A DNA stretch of 64,000 bases from Marisa cornuarietis (GCA_004794655.1 SMMW01000519.1:62001-126000), one strand, 5' to 3'. Shown: positions 13,308-24,599, numbered from the stretch's first letter. The notes: generated from the letters alone by a model not told the origin. Program-made: numbers and translations.

Positions 13308-13315
13308 TCTGCGAT

Positions 13316-13919
13316 CTATGTATTGATAACCAGGTTTTATCCTGTGTGGGTCGAACCTGGTCACCAGAGTGTCTATAATTTTCGAACGATCCATGTAAGT
13401 GCTACCCGCCCACCCCTTCAGTATCTGTTGACTTCTTTTTTGTGACTTAGAAAAAGTTACTTGAGTTCTATGGAATGTTGTAACATTGTCTGACTAGAAG
13501 AACGGACATTGTGATAAGAATGTAGATTCTTTATTTGTCTTTATTCAATGTTGATTAACTGGATATTGCTATGTTTAAAATTCAAGGAACAAGTTTCAGT
13601 AGCTTGTTACGTGCGCACTGAGTGGAGTTTTGAAACTGTATGCATATATATCTATCAAGGAGAGATAGTTCTGCATTTCGTATTCTGAGTCTGCCACTTT
13701 ATTTCTGGAACATTGTAGTAAACAAACAGTTTGACTCTCGAATATTTAGTTTTCTAAATGTTTATACAATACATTAAGTCTTTATCGTCTATTTCTGTAT
13801 TTATTAAAAAGATAAAATCGAAAGTTGTATAAGCCAGCTTGGTCAAAGCATACAGCTAGGGGAAGCCCACTGGCAGAGTTGGGACTAAGGGTGCTAACGA
13901 TCCTGGAAACGTTTTCCTA
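13316..13919. other. Gene-free stretch between hAT element and MITE
   Basis: AT-rich sequence without recognisable coding or repeat structure. Confidence 0.4.
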
Positions 13920-14183
13920 GGGCCAGTTGCACAACATGTTTCTAAGACTTCAAACTGTTCTAAAGAAGCAAAATCTCTTCTCTGCCATCTAGATGCATTG
14001 ACAAAAATATACAAAAAAAATTGTACTGACAGGACGGAAGGTCAGACTTAAACTACTTTACCTTACTTAAAACAGTTTTCGTTTTAAAAATTCTTAAATT
14101 GTGGTGTGCTCTTGAAACTGATTATCCAAAAAATTTAAGGCCTAAAAGTGTTTAAAAATAGAAATGTGTTGTGCAACTGGCCC
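13920..14183. mobile_element. MITE with GGGCCAGTTGCACAACA ends (about 264 bp)
   Basis: The left end reads GGGCCAGTTGCACAACA and the right end is its reverse complement, TGTTGTGCAACTGGCCC. The interior has no coding capacity. A target duplication is not clear (flanks CCTA and CTGA), so the superfamily is undecided. Size and ends fit a non-autonomous DNA transposon. Confidence 0.8.
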
Positions 14184-14512
14184 CTGAAATTTAAGTTGGC
14201 TGCGGGAAAGGGTGAGTGAAAAGTCCTATTTTAATTTTATTTTATTGTTTTTGTTTACAAATCGGGAACGTGTGTACGTTAGAGAGAATGGAAAGAGATG
14301 AATACAAAGACATTGATCAAAAGACCAAGAATAAAATGGAATAATACAAGAGAAGAACAAATATATTAAACAACAAGCACAAGACGGCATTGCGAGAAAC
14401 AAGTAAAGGGAGGTAATTCATCTAACGTTTTCAGTTTAATGGTTTTGCTTAGCTCCCTTATGCCGAGACAAAACTGTGCTTGTGGTGGCTGTCAGTGAAG
14501 TGCGCCCTTACC

Positions 14513-14602
14513 CAGGGGCGTAGGCAAGGTTGTGGAGGAGAAAACTCCATGCTGACAGTGAACAGTTCACATCCTTGTTCACCCCCGGTTCCTGCGTCGC
14601 TG
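14513..14602. mobile_element. Degenerate short copy of the CAGTGGCGTAGG MITE family
   Basis: The left end CAGGGGCGTAGGCA and right end TTCCTGCGTCGCTG are diverged forms of the ends of the element at 63,022-63,150. The interior shares CTCCATGCTGACAGTGAAC and TTCACATCCTTGTTC with it. An old, short copy. Confidence 0.65.
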
Positions 14603-14650
14603 CTCCCTCCACAGACACACACACACACACAGGTACTATGACACACTGGC
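14603..14650. repeat. Short (CA)n microsatellite
   Basis: An ACACACAC run near 14,615-14,632. Minor. Confidence 0.7.
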
Positions 14651-14689
14651 CGTGATATAACAGGATTGCGGTGCGAATGAAGTTACGGT

Positions 14690-14870
14690 AAAATGTATTT
14701 CCAAAACAAGAAAGTCTTGAAAATCTCTCGTGGAACATGGCACAGGCCGAATGGTTGGAGATGAGAATGGCAGCGAGTTGCAAAGTTTGTGTCCACCTTA
14801 CAGGTAAGAGAAGAATCGTTCGCCAAACCTTCCGGTACCTTCTGGTAGGTCAAGAACGCTCACCACGAGG
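14690..14870 (-). pseudogene. Non-LTR retrotransposon C-terminal fragment (CR1-like)
   Basis: On minus, a frame with breaks reads FGERFFSYL..., then NSLPFSSPTIRP and later FQDFL. This resembles the 'RSFSYAGPKLWNSLP ... FKxxLKTHLF' end common to CR1/Jockey-like ORF2 proteins. A related fragment lies at 20,395-20,610. Short and decayed; family level only. Confidence 0.5.
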
Positions 14871-15189
14871 GCGACTTGGCGCAGTTCGCTAACATTTTAG
14901 TTTTTGACATTTATTTTCTCAGTAGTTTACTTCGTGTTATGTGCAGGTGTCTCGCCTATGATAGTGGACCTGCAAACATTATGCTTTTTACCTGGCCTTC
15001 GTTGTTCAGCTGGCTGACAAGATGGCGGGTGTGCAATATGTCGAACACTCCTGAGTACCTTCTTGCACTCTTCCCGTATTCGACTACCCTCGAAGATGCT
15101 TTCCCACTGAAATCTTACCTCGAGACAAGTCAGCGGAAGAGAGGAAGGAGAGGAGGACTTCAGCGCCGGATGAGAAAATTCGACCTTAA

Positions 15190-15395
15190 TGACAGTAAAT
15201 TTCCACCCCTACCTGTTTGCGTTTTCTGTATTTGCTTTTACTGGTCATCAGAACTGTTGTTTAATTCTTCTTTTGTAGTTCATGTTTGTTTGTTTGTTTT
15301 CCTGTTCCTCATATGTTGCCCATGTCTCGTTATTGTTCTTAAGCGCTAAGAGAATGCTCCTTAGGAGTGTGAGTATGCGCTTTACAATTTTTTAT
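15190..15395 (+). mobile_element. LINE 3' UTR and tail (L2/CR1-like family)
   Basis: TTAAGCGCTAAGAGAATGCT, GTGTGAGTATGCGCTTTAC and the preceding T-rich CTGTTCCT...CATGTCTCGTTATTG stretch match, in the opposite orientation, the 3' end of the LINE copies at 8,483-8,858 and 57,690. The 34-bp minisatellite begins directly after it. Confidence 0.65.
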
Positions 15396-15399
15396 GAGC

Positions 15400-18170
15400 A
15401 CATTTAGAGAGATCAGTGTAAACCGTGATTAGTTCACTAAGATAAATTCACTGTAGGCCGTGATGAGCACATTAACAAAGAAGTCACTGTAGACCGTGAT
15501 GAGCACAGTAACAAAGAAGTCACTGTAGTGTAAGTGTTTATGAAGAGCACAAAAAAGAGAAGTCAATAGCTTATGAGGAGCTCAGTAAGATAGAAGTCAC
15601 TATAGGCTGTGATGAGCATATTAAGAGAGAAAAAACTTTAGGATACGATGAGCATAGTAAGAGAGAAGTCACTCTAGGTTGTGGTTAGCACAGTAAAGGA
15701 AAGAAGTCACTGTAGACTGTGATGAACACAAGAAGAAAGCAGCCATTAAAGTGCGTGTGTTTGTGATGAGCACAGTAAAATAGAAGTCATTGTAGGCTTT
15801 GATGAGCATAATAAGAAAGAAGGCATCGCAAGCTGTGATTAGCACTAAGAGTAAGATAGAAGTCACTGCACGCTGTGGTGAGTACGGTGAAATACAAGTC
15901 ACTGAAGGCTGTAGTGAGTACTGAGAGAAGTCATTGTAGGCTGTAGTGAGCACTAAGAGAGAAGTCACTGTAGGCAGTGGTGAGCACTAAGAAAGAAGTC
16001 ACTATTGGCTGTAGTGAGCACTAAGAGAGAAGTCACTGCAGGCTGTGGTGAGCACTAAGAGAGAAGTTATTGTAGGGTGTGGTGATCACTAAGAGAGAAG
16101 TCATAATAGGCTGTGATGAGCACTAAGAGAGAAGTCACTGCAAGCTGTGGTGAGCACTAAGAGAGAAGTTATTGTAGGGTGTGGTGATCACTAAGAGAGA
16201 AGTCATAATAGGCTGTGATGAGCACTAAGAGAGAAGTCATTGTAGGCTGTGGTAAGCACTAAGAGAGAAGTCAATGTAGGGTGTAGTAAGCACTAAGAGA
16301 GAAGTCATTGTAGGGTGTAGTAAGCACTAAGAGATAAGTCATTGTAGGCAGTGGTGAGCACTAAGAGAGAAGTCACTATTGGCTGTAGTGAGCACTAAGA
16401 GAGAAGTCACTGCAGGCTGTGGTGAGCACTAAGAGAGAAGCCACTGTAGGGTGTGGTAAGCACTAAGAGAGAAGTTATTGTAGGGTGTGGTGATCACTAA
16501 GAGAGAAGTCATAATAGGCTGTGATGAGCACTAAGAGAGAAGTCATTGTAGGCTGTGGTGAGCACTAAGAGAGAAGTCAATGTAGGGTGTAGTAAGCACT
16601 AAGAGAGAACTCAATGTAGGCTGTGGTGAGCACTAAGAGAGTAGTCATTGTAGGCTGTGGTGAGCATTAAGAAAGAAGTCACTGCAGGCTGTGGTGAGCA
16701 CTAAGAGAGAAGTCATTGCAGGGTGTGGTGAGCACTAAGAGAGAAGTCACTGTAGGCTGTGGTGGGCACTAAGAGAGAAGTCACTGTATGGTGTGGTGAG
16801 CACTAAAAGAGAAGTCACTGCAGGCCGTGGTGAGCACTAAAAGATAAGTGACTGTAGGCTGTGGTGAGCACTAAGAGAGAAGTCACTGTAGGCTGTAGTG
16901 AGCACTAAGAGAGAAGTCATTGTAGGCTGTGGTGAGCACTAAGAGAGAAAATATAGGGTTTAGTGAGCACTAAGAGAGAAGTTATTGTATGGTGTGGTGA
17001 GCACTAAGAGAGAAGTCACTGTAGGGTGTGGTGAGCACTAAGAGAGAAGTCACTGTAGGCTGTAGTGAGCACTAAAAGAGAAGTCACTGCAGGCTGTGGT
17101 GAGCACTAAGAGAGAAGTCACTGTAGGCTGTAGTGAGCACTAAGAGAGAAGTCACTGTAGGCTGTAGTGAGCACTAAGAGAGAAGTCATTGTAGGCTGTG
17201 GTGAGCACTAAGAGAGAAAATATAGGGTTTAGTGAGCACTAAGAGAGAAGTTATTGTATGGTGTGGTGAGCACTAAGAGAGAAGTCACTGTAGGGTGTGG
17301 TGAGCACTAAGAGAGAAGTCACTGTAGGGTGTGGTGAGCACTAAGAGAGAAGTCATTGTAGGGTGTGGTGAGCACTAAGAGAGAAAATATAGGGTTTAGT
17401 GAGCACTAAGAGAGAAGTCACTGTAGGGTGTGGTGAGCACTAAGAGAGAAGTCACTGTAAGGTGTGGTGAGCACTAAGAGAGGTCACTGTAGGGTGTGGT
17501 GAGCACTAAGAGAGAAGTCACTGTAGGGTGTGGTGAGCACTAAGAGAGAAGTCACTGTAGGGTGTTGAGCACTAAGAGAGAAGTCACTGTATGGTGTGGT
17601 GAGCACTAAGAGAGACGTCACTGTATGGTGTGGTGAGCACTAAGAGAGAAGTCACTGTATGGTGTGGTGAGCACTAAGAGAGAAGTCACTGTATGGTGTG
17701 GTGATCACTAAGAGAGAAGCCACTGTATGGTGTGGTGAGCACTAAGAGAGAAGTCACTGTATGGTGTGGTGAGCACTAAGAGAGAAGTCACTGTATGATG
17801 TGGTGAGCACTAAGAGAGAAGTCACTGTATGGTGTGGTGAGCACTAAGAGAGAAGTCATTGTAGGCTTTGGTGATCACTAAGAGAGAAGTCATAATAGGC
17901 TGTGGTGATCACTAAGAGAGAAGTCATAATAGGCTGTGGTGATCACTAAGAGAGAAGTCATAATAGGCTGTGGTAAGCACTAAGAGAAAAGTGATTGTAG
18001 GTTGTGGTAAGCACAATAAAAGCGACAATTGTGTTTGTGATGAGTACAGTAAAAGAGGAATTGCCGTAGACTGTGATGAGTATAGTAAGAGAGAAGGAGT
18101 GCATGTGTTTGTGATTAGCACAAGAAGGTAGAAGACAGAGCGGAGTGTGTTTGTGATGAGCCACAATAAG
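15400..18170. repeat. 34-bp minisatellite array (about 2.8 kb)
   Basis: About 75-80 copies of a 34-bp unit built on GAGCACTAAGAGAGAAGTCA plus CTGTAGGCTGTGGT. Units are regular from about 15,930 to 18,000; both edges are degenerate (GAGCACAGTAA-type units at left, AGCACAATAAAAG at right). Variant units with the shortened word GAGAAAATATAGGGTTTAGT recur at about 16,943, 17,215 and 17,386, so blocks of several units have been copied together. No gene and no spacers. Confidence 0.97.
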
Positions 18171-20085
18171 AATGTTTGAAGCCGACACGTTTTTTAATTA
18201 TCACGAATTACTGTAATAAGGCTGAGGAGTGTTATGAGACTGAGTACTCTAAGGCAGGTGACGAGGCTGATTTTCTATTTAAAACAAGGGTGTGGAACCC
18301 TTTCTCTGCCAAAAGCCAGTTGGGTATTCGTTATATCATTCTCGACCAGACAAAATCATCAGCTTGAAAATTAGCTTATTATTTGTTAGATTTTTAAGAC
18401 TGCAACTTTTCTGTCCAAGTTTTTTTCTTTCTGTTTTTGCACATTTTTGGCTGAATGTAAATTATTATTCGGAGAATATTTGATTATTAGTATTGTAAAA
18501 TGAAGCTGAATAATTGTTATATTTTAATATTGTATTCTTCTATTCATGTTTCTTTTTTCTTTCTTTGATCTGTGCCTTCTTCGTCTATTGCTGCGCCCAT
18601 TATTTCTGGGAGTCTACAGCAGGGGCACCAAAAGAGGCACGACTGTTGTGTCTGACATTTTCATTTTGGAGCTCCGAACCTGACGGCAGAGGCTTCAAAG
18701 AGGATTTTCTACTGAAGTGACTAACAACAAATTTTATTTTTAAGGGGGAAATTAAAGTTGTAATGTCTCTTAATAAGTCTGTAAAATACGTTCATTTCGT
18801 GTGCTGAATAATTTTCAATATTATATTTATTTCTAAAATTCAGCTATTGCTGGTGTTTTCTATGAGGCCTGTATGGTTAACGTCATCACCTGCGAGTGAC
18901 TTCCCTTAGCTGGGGTATACAAAGCCGCCAGTTTCGTGAGAATCGAAAACTATAAGGCCAAGATATTTTTGAACTAGTGTTAAAAAATCTGAATGCGCCC
19001 TGTGCTAAACATGAAAGTAAAGTAGTAAGTTATTCGCATTTTTTATTGTTAAAAGTCTCCTTGTGCTAGTTCTGGTAGTTGACAAAGTTCAAAACTACAT
19101 CAGTAATGTTCAGAACAGGTGACGGATGAGCCGCCTGTACCCAAATCACTGAGTCAATTCTTTTGCACCATGGGTCCTCATTAAGCTCATACTCATATTA
19201 GTCTAACTCTGTTATATAAAGATAATAATATTTTATACTATGATATATGTCTTACATATAAGATGTACATTATCCATCTTGTTATGTGGAAAAATATGTA
19301 GTGACTTTTTATAATAATGAGCTAGATTCCTAAAATTGGATGAACAGAATTTTAGGTGTAGATTGAGGTCTATATCTGTGTGTGCTCTTGTTTTGTACCT
19401 TTCACAAACATTGAAAATCAATACAGATTTAGTATAACATTATTTATGGTTGATCACAGTTTAGATTGTGGTGAATGAGCATAAAAATCTGGACTTTCTT
19501 TTTACTAGCGCGCAAGAAACACTATAAATCCTCAAAAACTGTAATTCTCAGCTGACTTTGTGAAATTGTTTCAACGATGGAAAAAAAGCCTAACAACTGG
19601 TTGTTAAAATGAGCATAAATGTGTGAAAACCCAAGTAAGTGCGGACAAATCTTGCGGAATAGTGTTCTGGCCTTTGCTGGAATGACTGCCCAGCTCTTTC
19701 ATGGCGTCTCTAAGCCTTAAACTTCAGTATTTCAACAAACGATGTGTACACGGCAGCTTTTAAAGTATCAGAATGTTACTCTTTTTCGAAGATGTTGGCA
19801 TATTTAAAAAAAACAAAGAAAAACGCCAATCCTGGTTGTGAAGTGGCCAATATTTTAAGCTCAGTCGCCAGGCAAGAGTATCCAAAAACTGAGCTCTCTC
19901 TCTCTCTCTCTTGTCACTTCTCTTCCTCGCTTGACCATCTTATTTCTCTATTAGACATGTGGTCTGTGAAACAAGGGTCCCTGATGTTGATTTGTATCGG
20001 CGGTTTGTTAACAATTCTTGTCGCAGTCTCAAAACTAAACAAATAAATTATAATAACTGGCGACATATACAGGAACATAGCAGGT
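18171..20085. other. Gene-free stretch
   Basis: AT-rich sequence with only short frames, none resembling a known protein. Nothing else seen. Confidence 0.45.
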
Positions 20086-20089
20086 CAGA

Positions 20090-20360
20090 GGGTTAGCACA
20101 TGGAGAGCAAAAACAGGGGGAAGAGGGGAGAGAGGGGGTTTGGGAGTGTATGAGAGAGATTTGAGAGAGAGTAAGAGAGTGTGCGAGTGATTGTAAGAGA
20201 GAGAGAGTGTGTGAGAGATTTTAGAGAGAGTGTGCAGACAGTAGCAGTAGTAACATAAGACAGCCAGTAGTTGTAAAACAGTCAGTAGTAACAAAAAGAC
20301 AGTCAATAGTAGTAAAAACATAAGACAGTTAGTAGTAGTACTAGTAAGGAGACAGCCTGT
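20090..20360. repeat. GA-rich and (TAG)-rich low-complexity tract
   Basis: Purine-rich GAGAGAGTGTG repeats (20,105-20,235) followed by degenerate CAGTAGTAGTAA-type units with AAGACAGTC (20,240-20,350). Confidence 0.8.
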
Positions 20361-20394
20361 GGTAGAATGGAGTTACTGTAAGAGATATTTCCGA

Positions 20395-20610
20395 TTATAA
20401 AGTAAGTCTACAAGTCACGTGTTGAAACTTGAGACAGGCTGAATGGTTTGAATTGGGAATGGCGGCAAGTTCCTTAGTTTCGGTCCAGAATAAGAAAAGG
20501 AGCGATTGCCGAACCTTCTGGTAGGAACCTTTAGCAGGTGTAAGATTGTGTGGTCTGTCGAGGATGAACATTATTTTGTATGTAACATGAACGAGCTCAA
20601 CCAATGCATT
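20395..20610 (-). pseudogene. Non-LTR retrotransposon C-terminal fragment (CR1-like)
   Basis: On minus, one frame reads RRFGNRSFSYSGPKLRNLPP followed by IQTIQPVSSFN and then a stop, matching the general CR1-type ORF2 end (F-G-x-R-S-F-S-Y-x-G-P-K). Related to the fragment at 14,690-14,870. Short and degenerate. Confidence 0.55.
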
Positions 20611-20699
20611 GCTTTACGATGACTATGAAGTTAGTTAAAACGAGCAGGATTGTCTCTGTTGGTGTCTTGCAGCATGAACCCAGATGTGCTGTCTAGTGT

Positions 20700-20932
20700 A
20701 CACATGTGACCATACTATAGCAATCAGTGTCTGGCCGGGATGTAAGGGATGAGAAGTTCAGAGAAATAGGCAGGACAGGAGCCTGCAAAGAAATTAAAAC
20801 ACAGCACAGACAGTTTGTACTGAATGCGAGAACAGACGGGTAGCCAGTGTAGAAAACGGAGGAGAGGAGTGACATGGTCCCGTTTCGTGGCTCTAAGCAC
20901 CAGACGTGTTCTGTATTTTCTGGAATCTTTCT
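20700..20932 (-). pseudogene. LINE ORF2 C-terminal fragment (same family as 57.7 kb)
   Basis: On minus, RDHVTPLLRFLHWLPV and IQYKLSVLCFNFFAGSCP are readable. They align base for base with the copy at about 58,170-58,370, with substitutions. The fragment stops abruptly at 20,932, where the 35-bp array starts. Confidence 0.8.
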
Positions 20933-20933
20933 C

Positions 20934-21850
20934 ACCGAGACCAGACTTGATTGTGAAATATATTTCTTACAGAGACCAGACTTGATTGTGAAATATATTT
21001 CTTACAGAGACCAGACTTGATTGTGAAATATATTTCTTACAGAGACCAGACTTGATTGTGAAATATATTTCTTACAGAGACCAGACTTGATTGTGAAATA
21101 TATTTCTTACAGAGACCAGACTTGATTGTGAAATATATTTCTTACAGAGACCAGACTTGATTGTGGAATATATTTCTTATAGAGACCAGACTTGATTGTG
21201 AAATATATTTCTTATAGAGACCAGACTTGATTGTGAAATATATTTCTTACAGAGACCAGACTTGATTGTGAAATATATTTCTTATAGAGACCAGACTTGA
21301 TTGTGAAATATATTTCTTACAGAGACCAGACTTGATTGTGAAATATATTTCTTACAGAGACCAGACTTGATTGTGAAATATATTTCTTACAGAGACCAGA
21401 CTTGATTGTGAAATATATTTCTTACAGAGACCAGACTTGATTGTGAAATATATTTCTTACAGAGACCAGACTTGATTGTGAAATATATTTCTTACAGAGA
21501 CCAGACTTGATTGTGAAATATATTTCTTACAGAGACCAGACTTGATTGTGAAATATATTTCTTACAGAGACCAGACTTGATTGTGAAATATATTTCTTAT
21601 AGAGACCAGACTTGATTGTGAAATATATTTCTTATAGAGACCAGACTTGATTGTGAAATATATTTCTTACAGAGACCAGACTTGATTGTGAAATATATTT
21701 CTTACAGAGAGCAAACTTGATTGTGAAATATATTTCTTACAGAGAGCAGACTTGATTGTGAAATATATTTCTTACAGAGACCAGACTTGATTGTGAAATT
21801 TATTTCTTACAGAGACCAGACTTCATTGTGAAATATATTGCTTACTGAGA
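20934..21850. repeat. 35-bp minisatellite array, very homogeneous
   Basis: About 26 copies of a 35-bp unit made of GAGACCAGACTTGATTGTG plus AAATATATTTCTTACA. Most copies are identical; C/T at the base before AGAGACC is the commonest variant. The last units (21,700-21,850) carry more changes. The homogeneity implies recent expansion. It abuts a LINE fragment on its left. Confidence 0.97.
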
Positions 21851-22150
21851 CCAGATATTACAGCTTCAAAGAGAAATATATTCTTTAAAGAAACCAGACT
21901 TAACAGTTTCTAAAGTAGACACAGTTCAAATAGAAGGGGAAGAGAATCTTATACAGTGGGCCTGGGAGTCTGGGACAAACAACAGTTGACAATCTTTATT
22001 TACGAGGGTAACAGAATAAGAAAAGTTGTTTTAACATCCAGCCCTCGATCTAAGGAAAGGAAACGGAAACACGACTGAAGTACAGAACAAAGGCATTAAA
22101 GAGCGAAAATTGGAATAAGTACAAAAATCGGGGTTGTGGTGTAGTTTGAG
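21851..22150. other. Gene-free stretch
   Basis: Nothing recognised between the array and the lin-28-like pseudogene. Confidence 0.4.
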
Positions 22151-22204
22151 AGGGATATTTGACTAGTGAATAAGTAACATATGGTTAATGTACAGTTTTT
22201 CATT

Positions 22205-22640
22205 GTTAGTAATGGGTATTGACGGTGAGGACAGTCGGCGATGAGGAGGTCGGGGGACTTGCATTGGTGACAGTTTGGGGAGCGGCCTGTCCGGACACTT
22301 GGCCGCGATGTGGGTGGCGAAGAAGCAGCTGTAACACCCGATTGTTTTTATACTTTTTCCTTGAAACTGGTCGGCGGTGACAGTCCCGGCATTCCCCTCC
22401 TCCGATACCACAGACGAACTGAAGGTCTGGATTCAAATTCTACCAATTCACCTTTGGCTTTGAAATCCTGTCTTGTGGATTATCGACTGGTGGACAAAGA
22501 CGTCCTGGCCGCCATTATCAGGTGTGATGAACCCCCATCCCTTTGCCACGTTAAACCACCTGCAGAAACCTCGGCTTCTGCCTCCTTCACCCTCACTGTC
22601 ACTGGGAGAGGGGTCTTGATCGCTGGCCCCTGCGTGGCTT
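22205..22640 (-). pseudogene. lin-28-like processed pseudogene (cold-shock domain plus two CCHC knuckles)
   Basis: On minus, an acidic/serine leader (SDSEGEGG) runs into [15 protein letters not shown] and [17 protein letters not shown], the cold-shock domain (22,571-22,451). After a frameshift near 22,455 comes KGELVEFES. In another frame C-R-D-C-HRRPVSRKKYK follows (about 22,350-22,400), then a knuckle C-Y-S-C...H-I-A-A-K-C (about 22,335-22,290), PDRPLPKL, and after a further frameshift CHQCKSPDLLIADCPHR (about 22,280-22,215). The second knuckle has Leu where CCHC needs His. This order is the LIN28 architecture: an RNA-binding protein that blocks let-7 maturation. The domains run on without introns, as in a retrocopy. 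At least three frame breaks and the missing ligand say it is dead. The parent gene is not in this window. Confidence 0.85.
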
Positions 22641-22649
22641 TGCCTATCG

Positions 22650-23230
22650 TTGTAGATATCGTTGTTTGTACTGACAGTTAGCCTCCCGATGTCCTTCTCG
22701 CTCACACCAGTAACACAAAAACGGTCGGGTGGGGGAATCTGTTTGTTGTGTGCCTGGTGCCTTGATGTCACCCGGCGAACATGATTTCTCAACCCTTTGA
22801 TGAACTGAGCTTCCTCCCGCCACTGTCGCCGGTTGTAGAAACACACAATAACATCTATGGCATCTTGCCGCCCGCCAGGATATCCAGGATCTTTTTCGGG
22901 GTATTAATCATGTCATGAGGAAAGATCAGAACTCGACATCTGGCAGGTCCCTCAGCTCACTCAGAATATATCCACATTCTCAGGCATCGGGTTTATGGCG
23001 AGAGCAAACTCGACTTCTCTATCAAACTCGTCGACACACTGAGTTGGTCCTCCGGCAAACTTTTTTAGGCGGAATGGCTGGCATGTTGGTAGAGCCTCTA
23101 CTGTCCAGTCCCCCTCTGTAGCCAGTTTTGCACTTGACTGCTGACTCTGTACTCTGCTCTCAGCGCCAGTTGATGTAACCGAGTGGTGAGGTCTTTGGTG
23201 TCTCAGCAACAACCTTCCAGCACACACTCC
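22650..23230 (-). pseudogene. Gag-like retroelement pseudogene with CCHC knuckle
   Basis: On minus from about 23,230: a frame with PFRLKKFAGGPTQCVDEFDR and FALAINPMPENVDIF, like the capsid start of LTR-retroelement Gag. After breaks near 22,960 and 22,870 it continues [20 protein letters not shown] and [10 protein letters not shown] (gag-like). In a third frame there is a zinc knuckle C-Y-W-C-x4-H-x4-C (about 22,676-22,718). No protease, reverse transcriptase, integrase or LTR was found nearby. The knuckle lies only about 100 bases from the lin-28 cold-shock domain on the same strand. Family (Ty3 or BEL type) is undecided. Confidence 0.65.
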
Positions 23231-23338
23231 AATAAAAGGCAGGAATAATCAGCGGGTGTGCGACCCTTTAATCCACGGGTTTGTACATTACAATGGCCAC
23301 GACTGCACGACTCTTCCCTACTTCTCCTGTCTGTCGCA

Positions 23339-24593
23339 TATGGGGCGCCAAGAGGGGAATTTTCTCAAATTTGCTATTTGTAGCTATACATTGCAATGTA
23401 TAACTATAGAATTCAATGTATTGCTATACACTGAATTTTGTACTTATAGATTGCATTTTATATTTATACAATTCATTCTATACTTATAGATTGCATTCGA
23501 TAGCTATACATTGCATTTTATACTTATACATTGCATTTTATATTTATACAATTCATTCTATACTTATAGATTGCATTCTATAGCTATACGTGATTGCAAT
23601 GTATAATTATACATTGCAATGTATAGCTAGAGAGAGAAAAACTCTGTAAAAACCGAAGTGCTTCATTTATATTATACTCAGAAGTTGCTATCCAATTCAT
23701 TTTATATATACCTTTCAATTCTTTAGCTATAGAATGCATTCTAGCTATACATTTGAAATCTATATTTATAGATTGCATTCTATAACTTCTGACTTGCAAT
23801 GTATACGGAACGAGGCTGGCTCATTTGCATATGGGAAAAGAAGGTCAAAGACCAACCAATCGGCGCTCGTAGCAATGGCCTTCTTCGTTCTTGTGCAACT
23901 ACAAAACTATGCAGTTCAAGAGGAAAACTATAAGTCTAAGGGTCGAGTAGAATATAGTACCCCTACCCCCTTTGTTTTTTTAACGTGTGACCACCCGCAT
24001 TTTCTTCCAAACAGAATACGAGAGGGAAGGAGATTTTGTGCGCATGGCATTCAGCACTACCTCAGCTTGACGGCGGTCTGGTCTCCCTAATTTATTGCAG
24101 GTAGTGGGTTGGCCAGTGTCTCGTATTGCGCCCTGCCCTTCCCTTTGTCCGGTTAAAGTACACACATTTCAAGACTTACAAGTAATAGGATTAAAGAAGG
24201 AAAAAGGGAGGTTAACAGACGGTCACTGGATTCATTACACATTTGAACAAAACAAAACAACACATTCTGTGACCAAACCTTTTGGTCTCTACGATCCCAT
24301 GCTAATCAACAATGAAGTTGCAGACGACTCTCCGGCCACTGCTACGAGCGCCGATTGGTTGGTCTTTGACCTTCTTTTCCCATATGCAAATGAGCCAGCC
24401 TCGTTCCGTATACATTTCAAGTCAGAAGTTATAGAATGCAATCTATAAGTATAGAATGAATTGTATAAATATAAAATGCAATCTATAAGTATAAAATGCA
24501 ATGTATAGCTATACATAGCATTCTATAATTATACATTGCAATGTATAGCTAGAAATAGCAAATTTGAGAAAATTCCCCTCTTGGCGCCCCATA
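23339..24593. mobile_element. Foldback-type element with long inverted repeats and 6-bp target duplication
   Basis: The ends read TATGGGGCGCCAAGAGGGG and its reverse complement. About 60 bp at each tip are nearly identical, and GTCGCA is present just outside both ends (23,333-23,338 and 24,594-24,599). Inside each tip lie AT-rich subrepeats built on CTATACATTGCATTTTATAC; the left arm has more of them and is about 290 bp longer. A second inverted block pairs about 23,780-23,880 with 24,340-24,440 (words such as CTCATTTGCATATGGGAAAA). The central 460 bp has no transposase. Long, repetitive arms fit a non-autonomous foldback element. Confidence 0.85.
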
Positions 24594-24599
24594 GTCGCA

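Noticed and set aside
14876..15349. 157-residue plus-strand frame
   Set aside because: Its second half reads the 3' UTR of a LINE; hydrophobic runs come from T-rich sequence.
20934..21850. CRISPR-like regular repeats
   Set aside because: Units are contiguous without unique spacers, and the genome is eukaryotic; these are minisatellites. The same holds for all other arrays.
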